Under the pieces are notes generated by a model, which had not been told where the DNA came from, ran no database searches, and saw only the letters and a list, made by a program, of their open reading frames with translations. A stretch of 64,000 bases of DNA from an uncultured Candidatus Saccharibacteria bacterium. Lineage in GTDB: Bacteria; Patescibacteriota; Saccharimonadia; Saccharimonadales; Saccharimonadaceae. The stretch's first letter is position 1. Each line of letters begins with the position of its first letter. The position numbers and the translations under genes were made by a program. This document shows, in pieces, positions 23,773 to 32,198 of this stretch. The DNA lies in assembly GCA_948477625.1 (NCBI GenBank), contig CAOLNK010000001.1, positions 62,001 through 126,000 on the forward strand, given 5' to 3'.

Positions 23773-25671
23773 ATGAATGCAAACGAAATCCGCCAAAAAT
23801 TTTTAGATTTTCAAGTTAAACACGGACATAAAGTTATCCCGCCTGCACCACTCGTGCTCGAAAATGACCCCACTACCCTCTTTACTGGTTCTGGCATGCA
23901 ACCGTTATTGCCATATTTGCTCGGCCAGCCGCACCCCGAAGGTACTCGCCTTACAGATAGCCAGCCATCTATGCGCTTGCAGGATATCGAAGACGTTGGT
24001 GACCCGCGCCATACTACAGTGTTTGAGATGCTGGGCAACTGGTCTTTGGGCGATTATTTCAAAAAGGAACAAATCGAGAATTATTTCGAGTTTCTTACCA
24101 AAGAAATTGGCCTCGACCCCGAGCGGATTTACGTCACTTGTTTTATTGGCAACGAGAAATACGGCATCCCCAAAGATACCGAAGCTGCAGCAATCTGGCA
24201 AGAAGTTTTTGCGAAAGCTGGCGTCGAGGCTAAAATTGCCGAAATCGGCTCCGCTAAAGTCGGCGACAAACGGGGAATTAAGCCCGGTGAGCGGATTTTC
24301 TTCTACGATGACAAAGAGAACTGGTGGAGCCGAGGCGGTGGCATTGAAACTACTCCTTTGGGCGATCCTTGCGGTCCTGATTCCGAAGTTTTCTATGACT
24401 TTGGTGAGGATAAGCAGGACGTGGAAAAATATGGCCAAGCTCACCCAGCTTCGGATGGTGCGCGGTTTATGGAAATTGGCAACCAAGTCTTTATGCAGTA
24501 CAAACGCAACGAAGATGGTACCTTCTCTGAACTTGAGCACAAGAATGTCGACTTTGGTGGTGGTTTGGAGCGTCTAGCAGCCGCAGCTATAGGTAGTTTT
24601 GACGTATTCAAGATTTCTTTAATGGCGCCAATTATTGCCAAACTTGAAGAAATTTCGCACAAAAGTTATGATACTAATACTGACGAAATGCGTATCATTG
24701 CCGACCACTTGCGTGGGGCTTATCTCTTAGCCGCCCAAGGTTTGCAACCTAGCAACAAGGCTCAAGGTTATGCTTTGCGTCGTTTGGTGCGTCGCGCTGT
24801 ATTGAGAGCTCTCGACCTTGGCATCGGTCAAGAATTTCTTGCGCAAATCATCCCAGTGATTGCCGAAAATTACACCGAACTGTCTGATGATATCTTGCCA
24901 AACCGTGCTCAAGTGTTGGATGTGCTCACCAAAGAGGAAGTCGCTTTCCGCAAAACCATCAACAAGGGCGTCAAAGAATTGCAAAAAATGGCCCAAGCCG
25001 ACACCACGATTGACGGTCAAGAATTGTTTAAATTGCAAGATACCTACGGTTTCCCACTCGAGCTCAGCGTAGAAGAAGTTTACAAAATGGGCTTGAATTT
25101 GTCTAAAAACTATCAAGATGAGTTTGAGGCAGCATTGAATGAACAGCGCGAGCGCAGCAAGACCGCCTCCAAAGGCATGTTCAAAGGTGGCCTCTCCGAT
25201 ACGTCCGACCAAACCGTTAAATACCATACTGCTTGCCATCTCTTGCTAGCGGCTCTGCAGCAAGAAATTGACCCAAGCATTGAACAAAAGGGAAGCAACC
25301 TCACTCCGGAGCGTCTACGTTTTGACTTCAACATCGATCATAAGCTGACTCCTGAGGAATTAGCCAAAGTCGAGGCACGTGTTAATCAGTGGATTGAAGC
25401 TGATTTACCCGTAATCTTTGCTGAATACGACAAAGATTACGCCTTTGATGCGCTCCACGCGCACGGTAGTTTTCGCGACCGTTATCCAGATCGTGTTACG
25501 GTATATACTATTGGTGAGGGTGATACACCGGAAAATATCCAAAATCCAGTTTCGATTGAAATTTGTGGCGGCCCGCACGTTACGCATACCGATGAGCTCG
25601 GTAAATTTAAGATTACCAAAGAAGAATCCTCCAGCGCCGGCGTCCGCCGCATCAAAGCGATATTGGAATAA
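23773..25671 (+). CDS. alaS: Alanyl-tRNA synthetase, compact form lacking C-Ala domain
   Basis: 632 aa class II synthetase. The catalytic core (FTGSGMQPLLPYLLG, VGDPRHTTVFEMLGNWSLGDYF, GPDSEVFYD, VDFGGGLERLAAA) and the editing domain (HTACHLLLAAL, CGGPHVTHTDELG) are both visible, with the zinc-binding His/Cys residues intact. Bacterial AlaRS usually has about 870 aa. The C-terminal coiled-coil and C-Ala domain are missing, and no downstream fragment supplies them. This looks like true compaction rather than a frameshift. TATAAT at 23760-23765 is 7 nt before the ATG. Confidence 0.95.
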   Translation: MNANEIRQKFLDFQVKHGHKVIPPAPLVLENDPTTLFTGSGMQPLLPYLLGQPHPEGTRLTDSQPSMRLQDIEDVGDPRHTTVFEMLGNWSLGDYFKKEQIENYFEFLTKEIGLDPERIYVTCFIGNEKYGIPKDTEAAAIWQEVFAKAGVEAKIAEIGSAKVGDKRGIKPGERIFFYDDKENWWSRGGGIETTPLGDPCGPDSEVFYDFGEDKQDVEKYGQAHPASDGARFMEIGNQVFMQYKRNEDGTFSELEHKNVDFGGGLERLAAAAIGSFDVFKISLMAPIIAKLEEISHKSYDTNTDEMRIIADHLRGAYLLAAQGLQPSNKAQGYALRRLVRRAVLRALDLGIGQEFLAQIIPVIAENYTELSDDILPNRAQVLDVLTKEEVAFRKTINKGVKELQKMAQADTTIDGQELFKLQDTYGFPLELSVEEVYKMGLNLSKNYQDEFEAALNEQRERSKTASKGMFKGGLSDTSDQTVKYHTACHLLLAALQQEIDPSIEQKGSNLTPERLRFDFNIDHKLTPEELAKVEARVNQWIEADLPVIFAEYDKDYAFDALHAHGSFRDRYPDRVTVYTIGEGDTPENIQNPVSIEICGGPHVTHTDELGKFKITKEESSSAGVRRIKAILE

Positions 25672-25693
25672 TCCCATCAAAAAAGCAGGAGGC

Positions 25694-25722
25694 TTGACGA
25701 TTTAGGGTTTTAGCGTTAGAAT
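25694..25722 (+). promoter_or_regulatory. Candidate promoter of a short RNA
   Basis: TTGACG, a 17-nt spacer and TAGAAT. The predicted start near 25729 is followed within about 50 nt by a terminator hairpin, so it would make a very short RNA. Confidence 0.45.
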
Positions 25723-25728
25723 GGGAAT

Positions 25729-25781
25729 ATAAATTTGGATTAGTTGTCCTTAGTCTTGTGGCTGAGGACAACTTTTACTTT
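25729..25781 (+). ncRNA. Possible ~50-nt RNA, antisense to a small ORF
   Basis: Between a promoter at 25694 and the stem AGTTGTCCTTAG/CTGAGGACAACT with TTTTACTTT (25742-25781). It may instead simply be the alaS terminator. It overlaps the 3' half of the minus-strand 29-codon frame. Confidence 0.35.
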
Positions 25782-25829
25782 AGATAATTCAGATAACTGA
25801 ACATCCAAAGACAAAGCAATCTTCTTCAT
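25740..25829 (-). CDS. Possible 29-aa peptide
   Basis: A 29-codon frame on the minus strand starting MKKIALSLDVQLSELS, behind AAGGAG with an 8-nt spacing. Not hydrophobic, so not a typical type I toxin. Its 3' end coincides with the hairpin at 25742-25781. It could be a leader peptide, a small regulator or chance. Confidence 0.35.
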   Translation of the reverse strand: MKKIALSLDVQLSELSKVKVVLSHKTKDN

Positions 25830-25971
25830 GCTCACCTCTCCTTACTCTTAAAACTACTATTGGTATCGACCAAAAGTTACGTCTAGCCCCTGCCTACATC
25901 TATCCTATCATATTTGTTGTAAAAAGTACAACACTTTATCTCGTGTGCAAGGAGGAAAAGCGCTAATATTA

Positions 25972-26000
25972 TTGACAAAAAGCATAATCCGTGCTAAAAT
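25972..26000 (+). promoter_or_regulatory. Near-consensus promoter of the 229-aa gene
   Basis: TTGACA, a 17-nt spacer ending CCGTGC, then TAAAATGGAAGTAT. The leader is about 235 nt, with ATGGCAT/ATGTCAT, GTATTTTTATG/CATAAAAATAC and TTTGCCCTC/GAGGGCAAA hairpins. Confidence 0.85.
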
Positions 26001-26244
26001 GGAAGTATGGCATGAAGAATTATGTCATCGTATAACTAAAGTTTGATTAGATCGCCATTTTACTGGTACCAGTATTTTTATGCTCACGAGACATAAAAAT
26101 ACCCCGACTTTAGTGTTTAATAACCTACTCAAGCGGCTTTGCCCTCCGTTTTTACTAAACAGTGTGGATCACCAGTTTAGCGAAAATAGAGGGCAAAGTT
26201 CAACAAAATTTGCCCAAAAATACACATCCCAAGGAGGAAATAAA

Positions 26245-26934
26245 ATGGGTAAATTTACCAATCTTGAGATTCACACCGAACCGGAAACTACGCTTTTCCC
26301 ACAGGAAGTAAATGCTATCCTATCCGTAATTAATCAGGTGCTGGTAAGCCTTAGCGACCACTATCCTGTACGGGGAACGTTTATTTTGGACGGGCAGAAA
26401 ACGGGCGAAGAAGCAAGATGTATCCTGCGCTTCGATTTAGAGGACGGACCGGCGCCTTATACTATTGAGGCTACTAAGGACACCTCATCAGATGAATTGG
26501 CAGAAAGGGCGATTAACAGTGTTTTGTCTTGGCCGGAAAAATGGACACCGTATCCGTATACCACCGAAGACGAGCAGGCCGGCCAATTTTCCAGCAAGGT
26601 GTATCGGCGGTCGGAGTTAAGAGTATTAGTCTTAAATACCACGCACGGGCGCTTTCTGGCCAGTTGCTACATTGCCTTTTCTGAAGATACGCAAAACAAA
26701 AATATCGCTGTACTTAGTGCCGTAGCGGAAGTGCTTGCCCAGATGGGAAAAGAGGACGAAGGCTTGCAACAGTCAGTTCATCAACTCCGCAATTACTTTA
26801 CTCCGGTCGATAAAGAGATTTCAACCCTGATTAATCGTCTATTTGATGAGTGTAGTATACCGGAGCTGAGAGCATGGCGCGACTGGCATGAACCGGCAAA
26901 CACGTCCGGCGATTTGACCTTATTTTTTGAGTAG
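26245..26934 (+). CDS. Accessory protein of unknown function (229 aa)
   Basis: Starts at the ATG at 26245 behind AAGGAGG; the in-frame extension to 26080 runs through leader hairpins and is rejected. Soluble, acidic, no signal peptide or membrane segment. A middle stretch (SDELAERAINSVLSWPEKWTPYPYT) and a helical C-terminal half are visible. No family is recognised. Codon use (frequent CCG, CGG, GCG) differs from the housekeeping neighbours, suggesting transfer. Member of the structured-leader gene set. Confidence 0.65.
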   Translation: MGKFTNLEIHTEPETTLFPQEVNAILSVINQVLVSLSDHYPVRGTFILDGQKTGEEARCILRFDLEDGPAPYTIEATKDTSSDELAERAINSVLSWPEKWTPYPYTTEDEQAGQFSSKVYRRSELRVLVLNTTHGRFLASCYIAFSEDTQNKNIAVLSAVAEVLAQMGKEDEGLQQSVHQLRNYFTPVDKEISTLINRLFDECSIPELRAWRDWHEPANTSGDLTLFFE

Positions 26935-26942
26935 GTATCGTA

Positions 26943-26976
26943 AACTGTTCAGCCGTGAGGTTGAGCAGTTTTTTTA
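26943..26976 (+). terminator. Rho-independent terminator
   Basis: AACTGTTCA/TGAGCAGTT stem followed by seven T. Confidence 0.85.
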
Positions 26977-28224
26977 TTCGTCCGCTAGGCGCTCATCATA
27001 GCGCATTCGTGAAGCCGAATGGCGCACACTTCGGCGATGATGCCGCAGATGTACCAAATAGAATGCCACTCCAATCTGCACTACTGTAATAATCGACGAC
27101 GCGCCCAGAATAAAACCAATCCCAAAATCATACATTACTCCGCAGAGCAACATACCCATCGCTTCGCCCGCAAAACTCATCACATGCTTAATTGTGCTGT
27201 AGCTCAGCTGATGTCGATTGTCTACCAGGTTGATATAACAGCCATCAGTCACATCCTCGTAGGCGGTCGAAATCAGAATTGACCACGTAAATGCAATCAT
27301 CGAAATGAACGGGTCTTCCGCCACAATTGCGATAATATATGCCAGCAGGCGAATGCCAAATTTGAGAGTTAGTGTAAGATAATCATTCTTGGGTGTAAAA
27401 TATTTCAGCGCCAGCACGCCCACCACATCCGAGAGGATTCCCACAATCAGCAGATAATTCGTGGCCGTCCCAGCCGAAAACTCCAAGTAATTTGTGAGCA
27501 CCAGCATTTTTAACCCTAGCGCTGCCGCAAATGACATCGCCGCAAGAAACGCATAAATCATGTAGCAAACCTGCAACTTACTCTTGAGCACATATTTCAA
27601 AATCGAATCGTTCCGTGGCGTCTCTTTTTCGGTTGGCTTCACTTTGAAGCTCGACATCGTGAGGACGGCCAGACTTAGAAAAATTACTGAAATTACCAGA
27701 CAGGCATTATAATCAATCAGGCTACCGAACACCGTTTGCCCTAGCATCACGCCACCCACCAGCACACCTATGTCGCGAAACCAATATTCCACCAACTTGC
27801 GCTTGCTATAGATTTCGTTATTTTTAATTACAACCGTGATTAATGGGTAGACACTCGCCACAATTAGATAACTTGTAATTACATCCACTACTGTGCAGAT
27901 ACTCATCGCCCAAAAATTTACACTGGCGTCTAGCCCGCGCAAGACCAGCAAATCTACCAATTTTATCCCGAGAACGATGGTCATAAAGGCCTTGAGGTGG
28001 CGCATTTTCAGGCGATACCCCACAAAAATCACGCCCACTACACTCAGCATCAAGCCAACACTAGTCATGATACTTACGTCCGCGGCGGTAAAACCATTGT
28101 CCTGCAACCAAAGTTGGCGAAAATTCTCCCACAGCCCCACTGAGGTACTAAAAAACGCCAACATCGCCAGAATCTTGCGCTCTAGCATGGTTTTCTTGGA
28201 TGGACGCCGACTGGTTTTCTTCAT
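26974..28224 (-). CDS. MFS-type membrane transporter
   Basis: 416 aa, about 12 hydrophobic segments, with a basic N terminus (KKTSRRPSKK) and a basic, His/Arg-rich C terminus. The fold and a GFTAADVSIMTSVG start of the second helix fit MFS proteins, though the usual loop 2-3 signature is weak (GYRLKMRHLKAF). Substrate unknown. On the minus strand TAAAAT precedes the start by about 40 nt. Convergent with the 229-aa gene and sharing its terminator region. Confidence 0.75.
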   Translation of the reverse strand: MKKTSRRPSKKTMLERKILAMLAFFSTSVGLWENFRQLWLQDNGFTAADVSIMTSVGLMLSVVGVIFVGYRLKMRHLKAFMTIVLGIKLVDLLVLRGLDASVNFWAMSICTVVDVITSYLIVASVYPLITVVIKNNEIYSKRKLVEYWFRDIGVLVGGVMLGQTVFGSLIDYNACLVISVIFLSLAVLTMSSFKVKPTEKETPRNDSILKYVLKSKLQVCYMIYAFLAAMSFAAALGLKMLVLTNYLEFSAGTATNYLLIVGILSDVVGVLALKYFTPKNDYLTLTLKFGIRLLAYIIAIVAEDPFISMIAFTWSILISTAYEDVTDGCYINLVDNRHQLSYSTIKHVMSFAGEAMGMLLCGVMYDFGIGFILGASSIITVVQIGVAFYLVHLRHHRRSVRHSASRMRYDERLADE

Positions 28225-28305
28225 ATTTCTTCAAAAATGTTTGTTTGAATGACCTTTTGCCACCATTTTAGCATAAAAGTTATGGTTGTAACAGGTTTTT
28301 TATAC

Positions 28306-28352
28306 AACAAAAACTCCCCAGTCCGCCATCTTTCGATTTTGAACTGGGGTTT
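28306..28352 (-). terminator. Terminator of the 240-aa gene (minus strand)
   Basis: ACTCCCCAGT/AACTGGGGT stem with a T run on the minus strand. Confidence 0.8.
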
Positions 28353-28361
28353 CTTGCCTGC

Positions 28362-29084
28362 TTATCTTTCCGGTGCTTCCTGTATACCCAGTGTAAATAT
28401 CCAGAACCGTAAATCGGGATAGCACTCCAGCTCCCTCAGATTATACCAGATCTGGTCTTTCTCCCAGAGCGTATTCAGGGTGTGCTGAATATGTCTGAAA
28501 AGGCAGGAGCAAAAGAAAGTATCCTGCCACTCTCTGGCGCCACTGAAAGTAATCCGGATTTCACCAGTAGTTCGCCGGACGTCCTGTTTGCTCTTATCAC
28601 CGTTACAAGAATCATCAGTGTAGTCGGTCAGCAGGATATCATACGGTATCCGAATGCCACCATACCAGTGAGTAATGCCACAGTCCTTCAGCTTTTCCCA
28701 GATAACATCCAAAAAATCAGGCAGACATTCCATCTCGTCAAGCTCCTCCAGTAACGATTTCGTTATCTCATTATCGACACCTTTCGGGTTGATATTCTGC
28801 AAAGCGTCACGGATATCGTCAATGCTGGCGGTCCCAGTTGCATTGATGCTGGGGCATATCTTCAGCATCTGCATTTTAACAGGAGCAAAAGACCCTCCAC
28901 CTTTGTTGCTCTCGATGTCCAGCTGATAATAGGGTTTGTGTTCCTTGTCCCGCTGAAACTCTATGCAGCAGCGCCAGCCGTTCGGCAGATTTTCACGATA
29001 ATCACACACCAGTTTTTCAATACCGCGCATAATCTTCGCATTCAACTCCGGGGTACACTGAGATACGTAATTGTTTACTTTCAT
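28362..29084 (-). CDS. Accessory protein of unknown function (240 aa)
   Basis: 240 aa, soluble, eight Cys, Trp-rich C-terminal half (FRHIQHTLNTLWEKDQIWYNL). No family is recognised. The start follows TAGGAGGAAA with good spacing. The leader is about 230 nt, runs from a consensus promoter at 29326-29354, and contains a tandemly duplicated 62-nt hairpin unit. Codon use is unlike the housekeeping genes. Divergent from the 268-aa accessory gene at 29481. Confidence 0.65.
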   Translation of the reverse strand: MKVNNYVSQCTPELNAKIMRGIEKLVCDYRENLPNGWRCCIEFQRDKEHKPYYQLDIESNKGGGSFAPVKMQMLKICPSINATGTASIDDIRDALQNINPKGVDNEITKSLLEELDEMECLPDFLDVIWEKLKDCGITHWYGGIRIPYDILLTDYTDDSCNGDKSKQDVRRTTGEIRITFSGAREWQDTFFCSCLFRHIQHTLNTLWEKDQIWYNLRELECYPDLRFWIFTLGIQEAPER

Positions 29085-29111
29085 TTTTTGTTTCCTCCTA
29101 AAGAAAAATCT

Positions 29112-29240
29112 CTACGGTTCACCGTAGGATATAAGCCCACCATTTACATAGCATGCAAAAATAGGCTTATATCCTACGGTTCACCGTAGGATATAAGCCC
29201 ACCATTTACATAGCATGCAAAAATAGGCTTATATCCTACG
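29112..29240 (-). repeat. Tandem 62-nt structured repeat in the leader of the 240-aa gene
   Basis: Two exact copies (29112-29173 and 29174-29235) plus the first 5 nt of a third. Each has a CTACGG-TTCA-CCGTAG hairpin and a GATATAAGCC/GGCTTATAT stem with a loop of about 27 nt. The two stems of successive units can re-pair with each other, giving alternative folds. Position between promoter and SD suggests a translational or attenuation control. Confidence 0.75.
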
Positions 29241-29325
29241 ACGACTTATAAGATTCTAAGGAAAAAACGTCATTCAAGTAGGCCTTCAAGGTGCTTGATA
29301 GGGAATCTCTATACCCTATAACCTC

Positions 29326-29354
29326 ATTATAGCACACATAATTAAAAAAGTCAA
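29326..29354 (-). promoter_or_regulatory. Consensus promoter of the 240-aa gene (minus strand)
   Basis: On the minus strand, TTGACT, a 17-nt spacer ending GTGTGC, then TATAAT. Same class as the promoters at 5935 and 18400. Confidence 0.8.
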
Positions 29355-29480
29355 TAGTAGTATAGTAAAATCTTGATAATTAGCAAAAAATATGATAAGC
29401 TAATAAGTATGAGCTGGTGGGTGTTACCTTAAAATTTGGCTAAAATCCACCGCAAAAATCTAAGAAGGGTGGTGTAAACC

Positions 29481-30287
29481 ATGAAAAATGTTATGGACTA
29501 TGGCAAAGCGAGAGGTATGACGCTTGTCGGGAAGTATTTACCCAAACTCAACCCATTCCAAAGTATAGACTTAATCGGAACAATGGAAGAATGGGGGCAA
29601 GTACGCTACAAGTATGGGGACACTATGATACATCGCATCGATTACCCAATTGGCCATGCGCAGGTTAAGCAAAATGCAGTTCAAGGTACGAACGGCTTTG
29701 CGGAGAGTATTCCGGAGCTGATTTCTGCTGTACGCAAACAGGGAAATTCCGGAGTTGTGCTTATTGCGCAGCCTACCCATCCGTCTCCACCACGTTATCT
29801 CTATTTGGGAGGGTTTAATATTCTATTTTGTTTAGGCAGTCATGTGGTAATTGAGCTTGTTGGTAAAGCCTTTGACGGGCATGAGCTGACACAAGGACTG
29901 GGCTATCACGAACAGTACTGTCTGAATTGGGATGACATTCCGTTTGTAATGTCCAGGAATAATTTGGTACGGCGTGCGACCTCAATGAAATGGATAACAG
30001 TCAATGAATATCAGATTCAACGTCATAATAGAATACAGTTTTTGGCCGAATCTTGTCATTATCCGTTGGGGGAGGTGGAGTCAAATGTGCCAGAGATATT
30101 ACCCTTATTAGACGACTCTGCTCTGAGGCTATTGTTGGATGATATTGTGGTTGAACTGCGCGGGAAGAGAGTTTTGCTGGAATATGACAAAATGAGACTG
30201 TTTGGTGTGCAGGGAAACGTCGTGGAGCATAATGGTCAAATTGAAATTCAGCCTTGGGAGATTTTTTGCCCCGAACGCTGGTCGTAA
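29481..30287 (+). CDS. Accessory protein of unknown function (268 aa)
   Basis: 268 aa, soluble, mixed alpha/beta. It has a Gly/Tyr-rich middle (PPRYLYLGGFNILFCLG) and an acidic C-terminal region. No family is recognised. The SD is AGAAGGGTGG. The leader has GGTGG/CCACC pairing, but its own promoter is less clear than in the related genes. Divergent from the 240-aa gene, with a strong terminator and then cassette D directly behind it. Confidence 0.6.
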   Translation: MKNVMDYGKARGMTLVGKYLPKLNPFQSIDLIGTMEEWGQVRYKYGDTMIHRIDYPIGHAQVKQNAVQGTNGFAESIPELISAVRKQGNSGVVLIAQPTHPSPPRYLYLGGFNILFCLGSHVVIELVGKAFDGHELTQGLGYHEQYCLNWDDIPFVMSRNNLVRRATSMKWITVNEYQIQRHNRIQFLAESCHYPLGEVESNVPEILPLLDDSALRLLLDDIVVELRGKRVLLEYDKMRLFGVQGNVVEHNGQIEIQPWEIFCPERWS

Positions 30288-30298
30288 TTTCAGTATTG

Positions 30299-30335
30299 AA
30301 AGGATTCGCTATTTTATATTACAGCGAATCCTTTT
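30299..30335 (+). terminator. Rho-independent terminator
   Basis: AAAGGATTCGCT/AGCGAATCCTTTT stem-loop. Cassette D starts at the next base. Confidence 0.9.
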
Positions 30336-30559
30336 CCACTCTACATATCTAATACAGTACTAAGGCAGCGGAGGGGGAAACCGGTGTAACGATGGCTGGA
30401 GTGGGACGGTTTGATAGCAGACGACTCAACTTGCAGATAATAAGCCGTAGCCGAAGTGGACGAGGTGTAGGTAGCAGCTCGCGATGACCAGTAGATGCCG
30501 CCAGCGCCCCTGAAAGTACCAGCAGTATTAACTGGATAGACGTGCCCGCTGCGCACGAA
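30336..30559 (-). pseudogene. Orphan variable C-terminal cassette D (identical to C)
   Basis: The minus strand is identical over 224 nt to cassette C (19346-19569) and diverges immediately outside at both ends. It encodes the same 71 residues (RSGHVYPVNTAG to STVLDM) with no start signals or upstream domain. Confidence 0.8.
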
Positions 30560-30617
30560 GTATGGCAGGGAAGTTTAGCCTGTATCGAGATGAAAACGTT
30601 GCAGGAAATAGCTATAC

Positions 30618-31121
30618 TTATGATTTTGAATTGATTATATTTGCAAAAGCATCAACGATTTCTTGTTTTGTTATGCGTTCCGGTGAACGTAACTTTACTA
30701 ACGGTATATTAGCGCCATTGAAGATTCTTTCTATTTCTGCATCCCTACTTATTCTATCGTTTGAATCATGTGTAGCGTCATCAAGCTCTACAGCACATAA
30801 TACACTTAAATCTCGTCGTTTCAATAATACATAGTCAACTGACTTGCCATTTATATGGTAAAAGGCGCTTTTCCAATTCTGACCCTTCACTCTATGGTCC
30901 AGCAGTGATGATAAATGTACTTGAGGTACTATATAGCACTTATCATCAAAAATATTACACAATGTTTCAAAGAATTTCTCTTCGCATTTGGTCATGATGT
31001 GCCTCTTTGAATAATATTTGTAAACTGGCTTACTAACCCTCTGCGACGGGTTGCTTTTTATTCTCACTACCAGTACTAGCGCAAGAAACAAAAACAATGC
31101 TACTACTAAAATTATTTCCAT
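30618..31121 (-). CDS. DUF2726-type protein with N-terminal membrane anchor
   Basis: 167 aa. One transmembrane helix at residues 1-20 is followed by a restriction-endonuclease-like DUF2726 domain: KCEEKFFETL, VPQVHLSSLL, the KSVDYVLLKRRDLSVLCAVELDD core (D and E-x-x-D acidic residues) and a RDAEIERIF helix. Family members have a PD-(D/E)xK-like fold and are often tied to topoisomerase-like zinc fingers or defence; the activity is unproven. The start at 31121 has GGAGGA five bases upstream; four codons more are possible at 31133. Confidence 0.75.
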   Translation of the reverse strand: MEIILVVALFLFLALVLVVRIKSNPSQRVSKPVYKYYSKRHIMTKCEEKFFETLCNIFDDKCYIVPQVHLSSLLDHRVKGQNWKSAFYHINGKSVDYVLLKRRDLSVLCAVELDDATHDSNDRISRDAEIERIFNGANIPLVKLRSPERITKQEIVDAFANIINSKS

Positions 31122-31211
31122 TATTTCCTCCATACTACTTCACGCAAAAACACCATGCACACTAGGACTTTTTATATCACTCAAACAAGGCTTATTCATA
31201 TCAAAATCTTG

Positions 31212-31287
31212 TGGTCAGGGTGATCGGATTTGAACCGACGACCTCGCAGTCCCGAACCGCGCGCGCTACCAACTGCGCCACACCCTG
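31212..31287 (-). tRNA. tRNA-Pro (anticodon CGG)
   Basis: 76 nt. CAGGGTG pairs with CACCCTG, discriminator A, CCA encoded. The anticodon loop TTCGGGA gives CGG. The T loop is TTCAAATC. Confidence 0.93.
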
Positions 31288-31350
31288 CCAAAACCGTACT
31301 GGATTATCTATATTTTACCACAAAACCCCGCCCGTGCTATAATAATATCC

Positions 31351-32157
31351 ATGAACAAACGAACGGGAATTATTATAGCAATTATTATTTTAGTCTTTGG
31401 TGGGTTGATTGGAATTTCGATTTTCCAACATCAACAAGAGTCACAAGCGTCTGAAACCGAAGAAGAAATTGAGCTAGAAACTAGTGCTTATGGCATAACT
31501 ATTCCTACTCTTGCCGCAATCGAATCGTTAACTGGCACTATTGACTATAGCAAATATGACGTCGCTAGTATTGTTCCGTCCAATGAATTTTCCGGCAATT
31601 TTTCGGAAAATATGAAGGGTAACCCCAAGGCACATGTGGTGCTGTATGAATACGCCGACTATCAGTGTGAGCACTGCGCCGCGATGAACCCATATCTCAA
31701 TGCTATTCTCGAAGAATATGGCGACCAAGTAGCTCTAGTGTTTCGCACCTATATTATGCCATATCATACTCACGGCGTAATTACTGCCGCCGCCGCCAAT
31801 GCCGCCGCTTTGCAAGGCTACTGGGCAGAGTTCAAGGATATTGTCTTTGCCAATCAAAATGAATGGTTCTATGCCAAAGAGTCCGAAATGCTTGACTATC
31901 TCGACAAATACTTTACGGCTGCTAGTGGTGGTAAGGGTGACCTCAAGCAGTTCCACCAAGATATGCAAAGCGAAGCCGTCAAGCAAAAAATCGCTTTTGA
32001 TATGGGAATCTCCGACAAAGCCGATTTGAAATGGACACCATCAGTGTACGTGGAAGATAAATTCATGAACCAAAAAGAAATCGGCGGCACCTATGACGAT
32101 TTCTTACAAGCAATCCGCGACGAAATTGACGCACGTCTCAGCAAAACTGCTAAGTAA
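31351..32157 (+). CDS. DsbA-like thiol-disulfide oxidoreductase
   Basis: 268 aa. An N-terminal membrane anchor (about residues 6-25) is followed by an acidic linker and a DsbA/thioredoxin_4-type domain. The active site CEHC is at residues 106-109 in YADYQCEHC, and TPSVYVED forms the cis-Pro loop. It probably oxidises exported proteins. TATAAT at 31338-31343 is 7 nt before the ATG. With the CTIC protein (982) and thioredoxin reductase (46333) it forms part of the redox equipment here. Confidence 0.9.
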   Translation: MNKRTGIIIAIIILVFGGLIGISIFQHQQESQASETEEEIELETSAYGITIPTLAAIESLTGTIDYSKYDVASIVPSNEFSGNFSENMKGNPKAHVVLYEYADYQCEHCAAMNPYLNAILEEYGDQVALVFRTYIMPYHTHGVITAAAANAAALQGYWAEFKDIVFANQNEWFYAKESEMLDYLDKYFTAASGGKGDLKQFHQDMQSEAVKQKIAFDMGISDKADLKWTPSVYVEDKFMNQKEIGGTYDDFLQAIRDEIDARLSKTAK

Positions 32158-32198
32158 CACCTCTAGTGCATCAGGCCACCCCGTGCTATAATGAGGGA

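Noticed and set aside
26080..26244. N-terminal extension of the 229-aa protein
   Set aside because: It translates leader hairpins, while a strong SD lies just before the ATG at 26245. The same reasoning moved the starts of 6200, 18558 and 47564.
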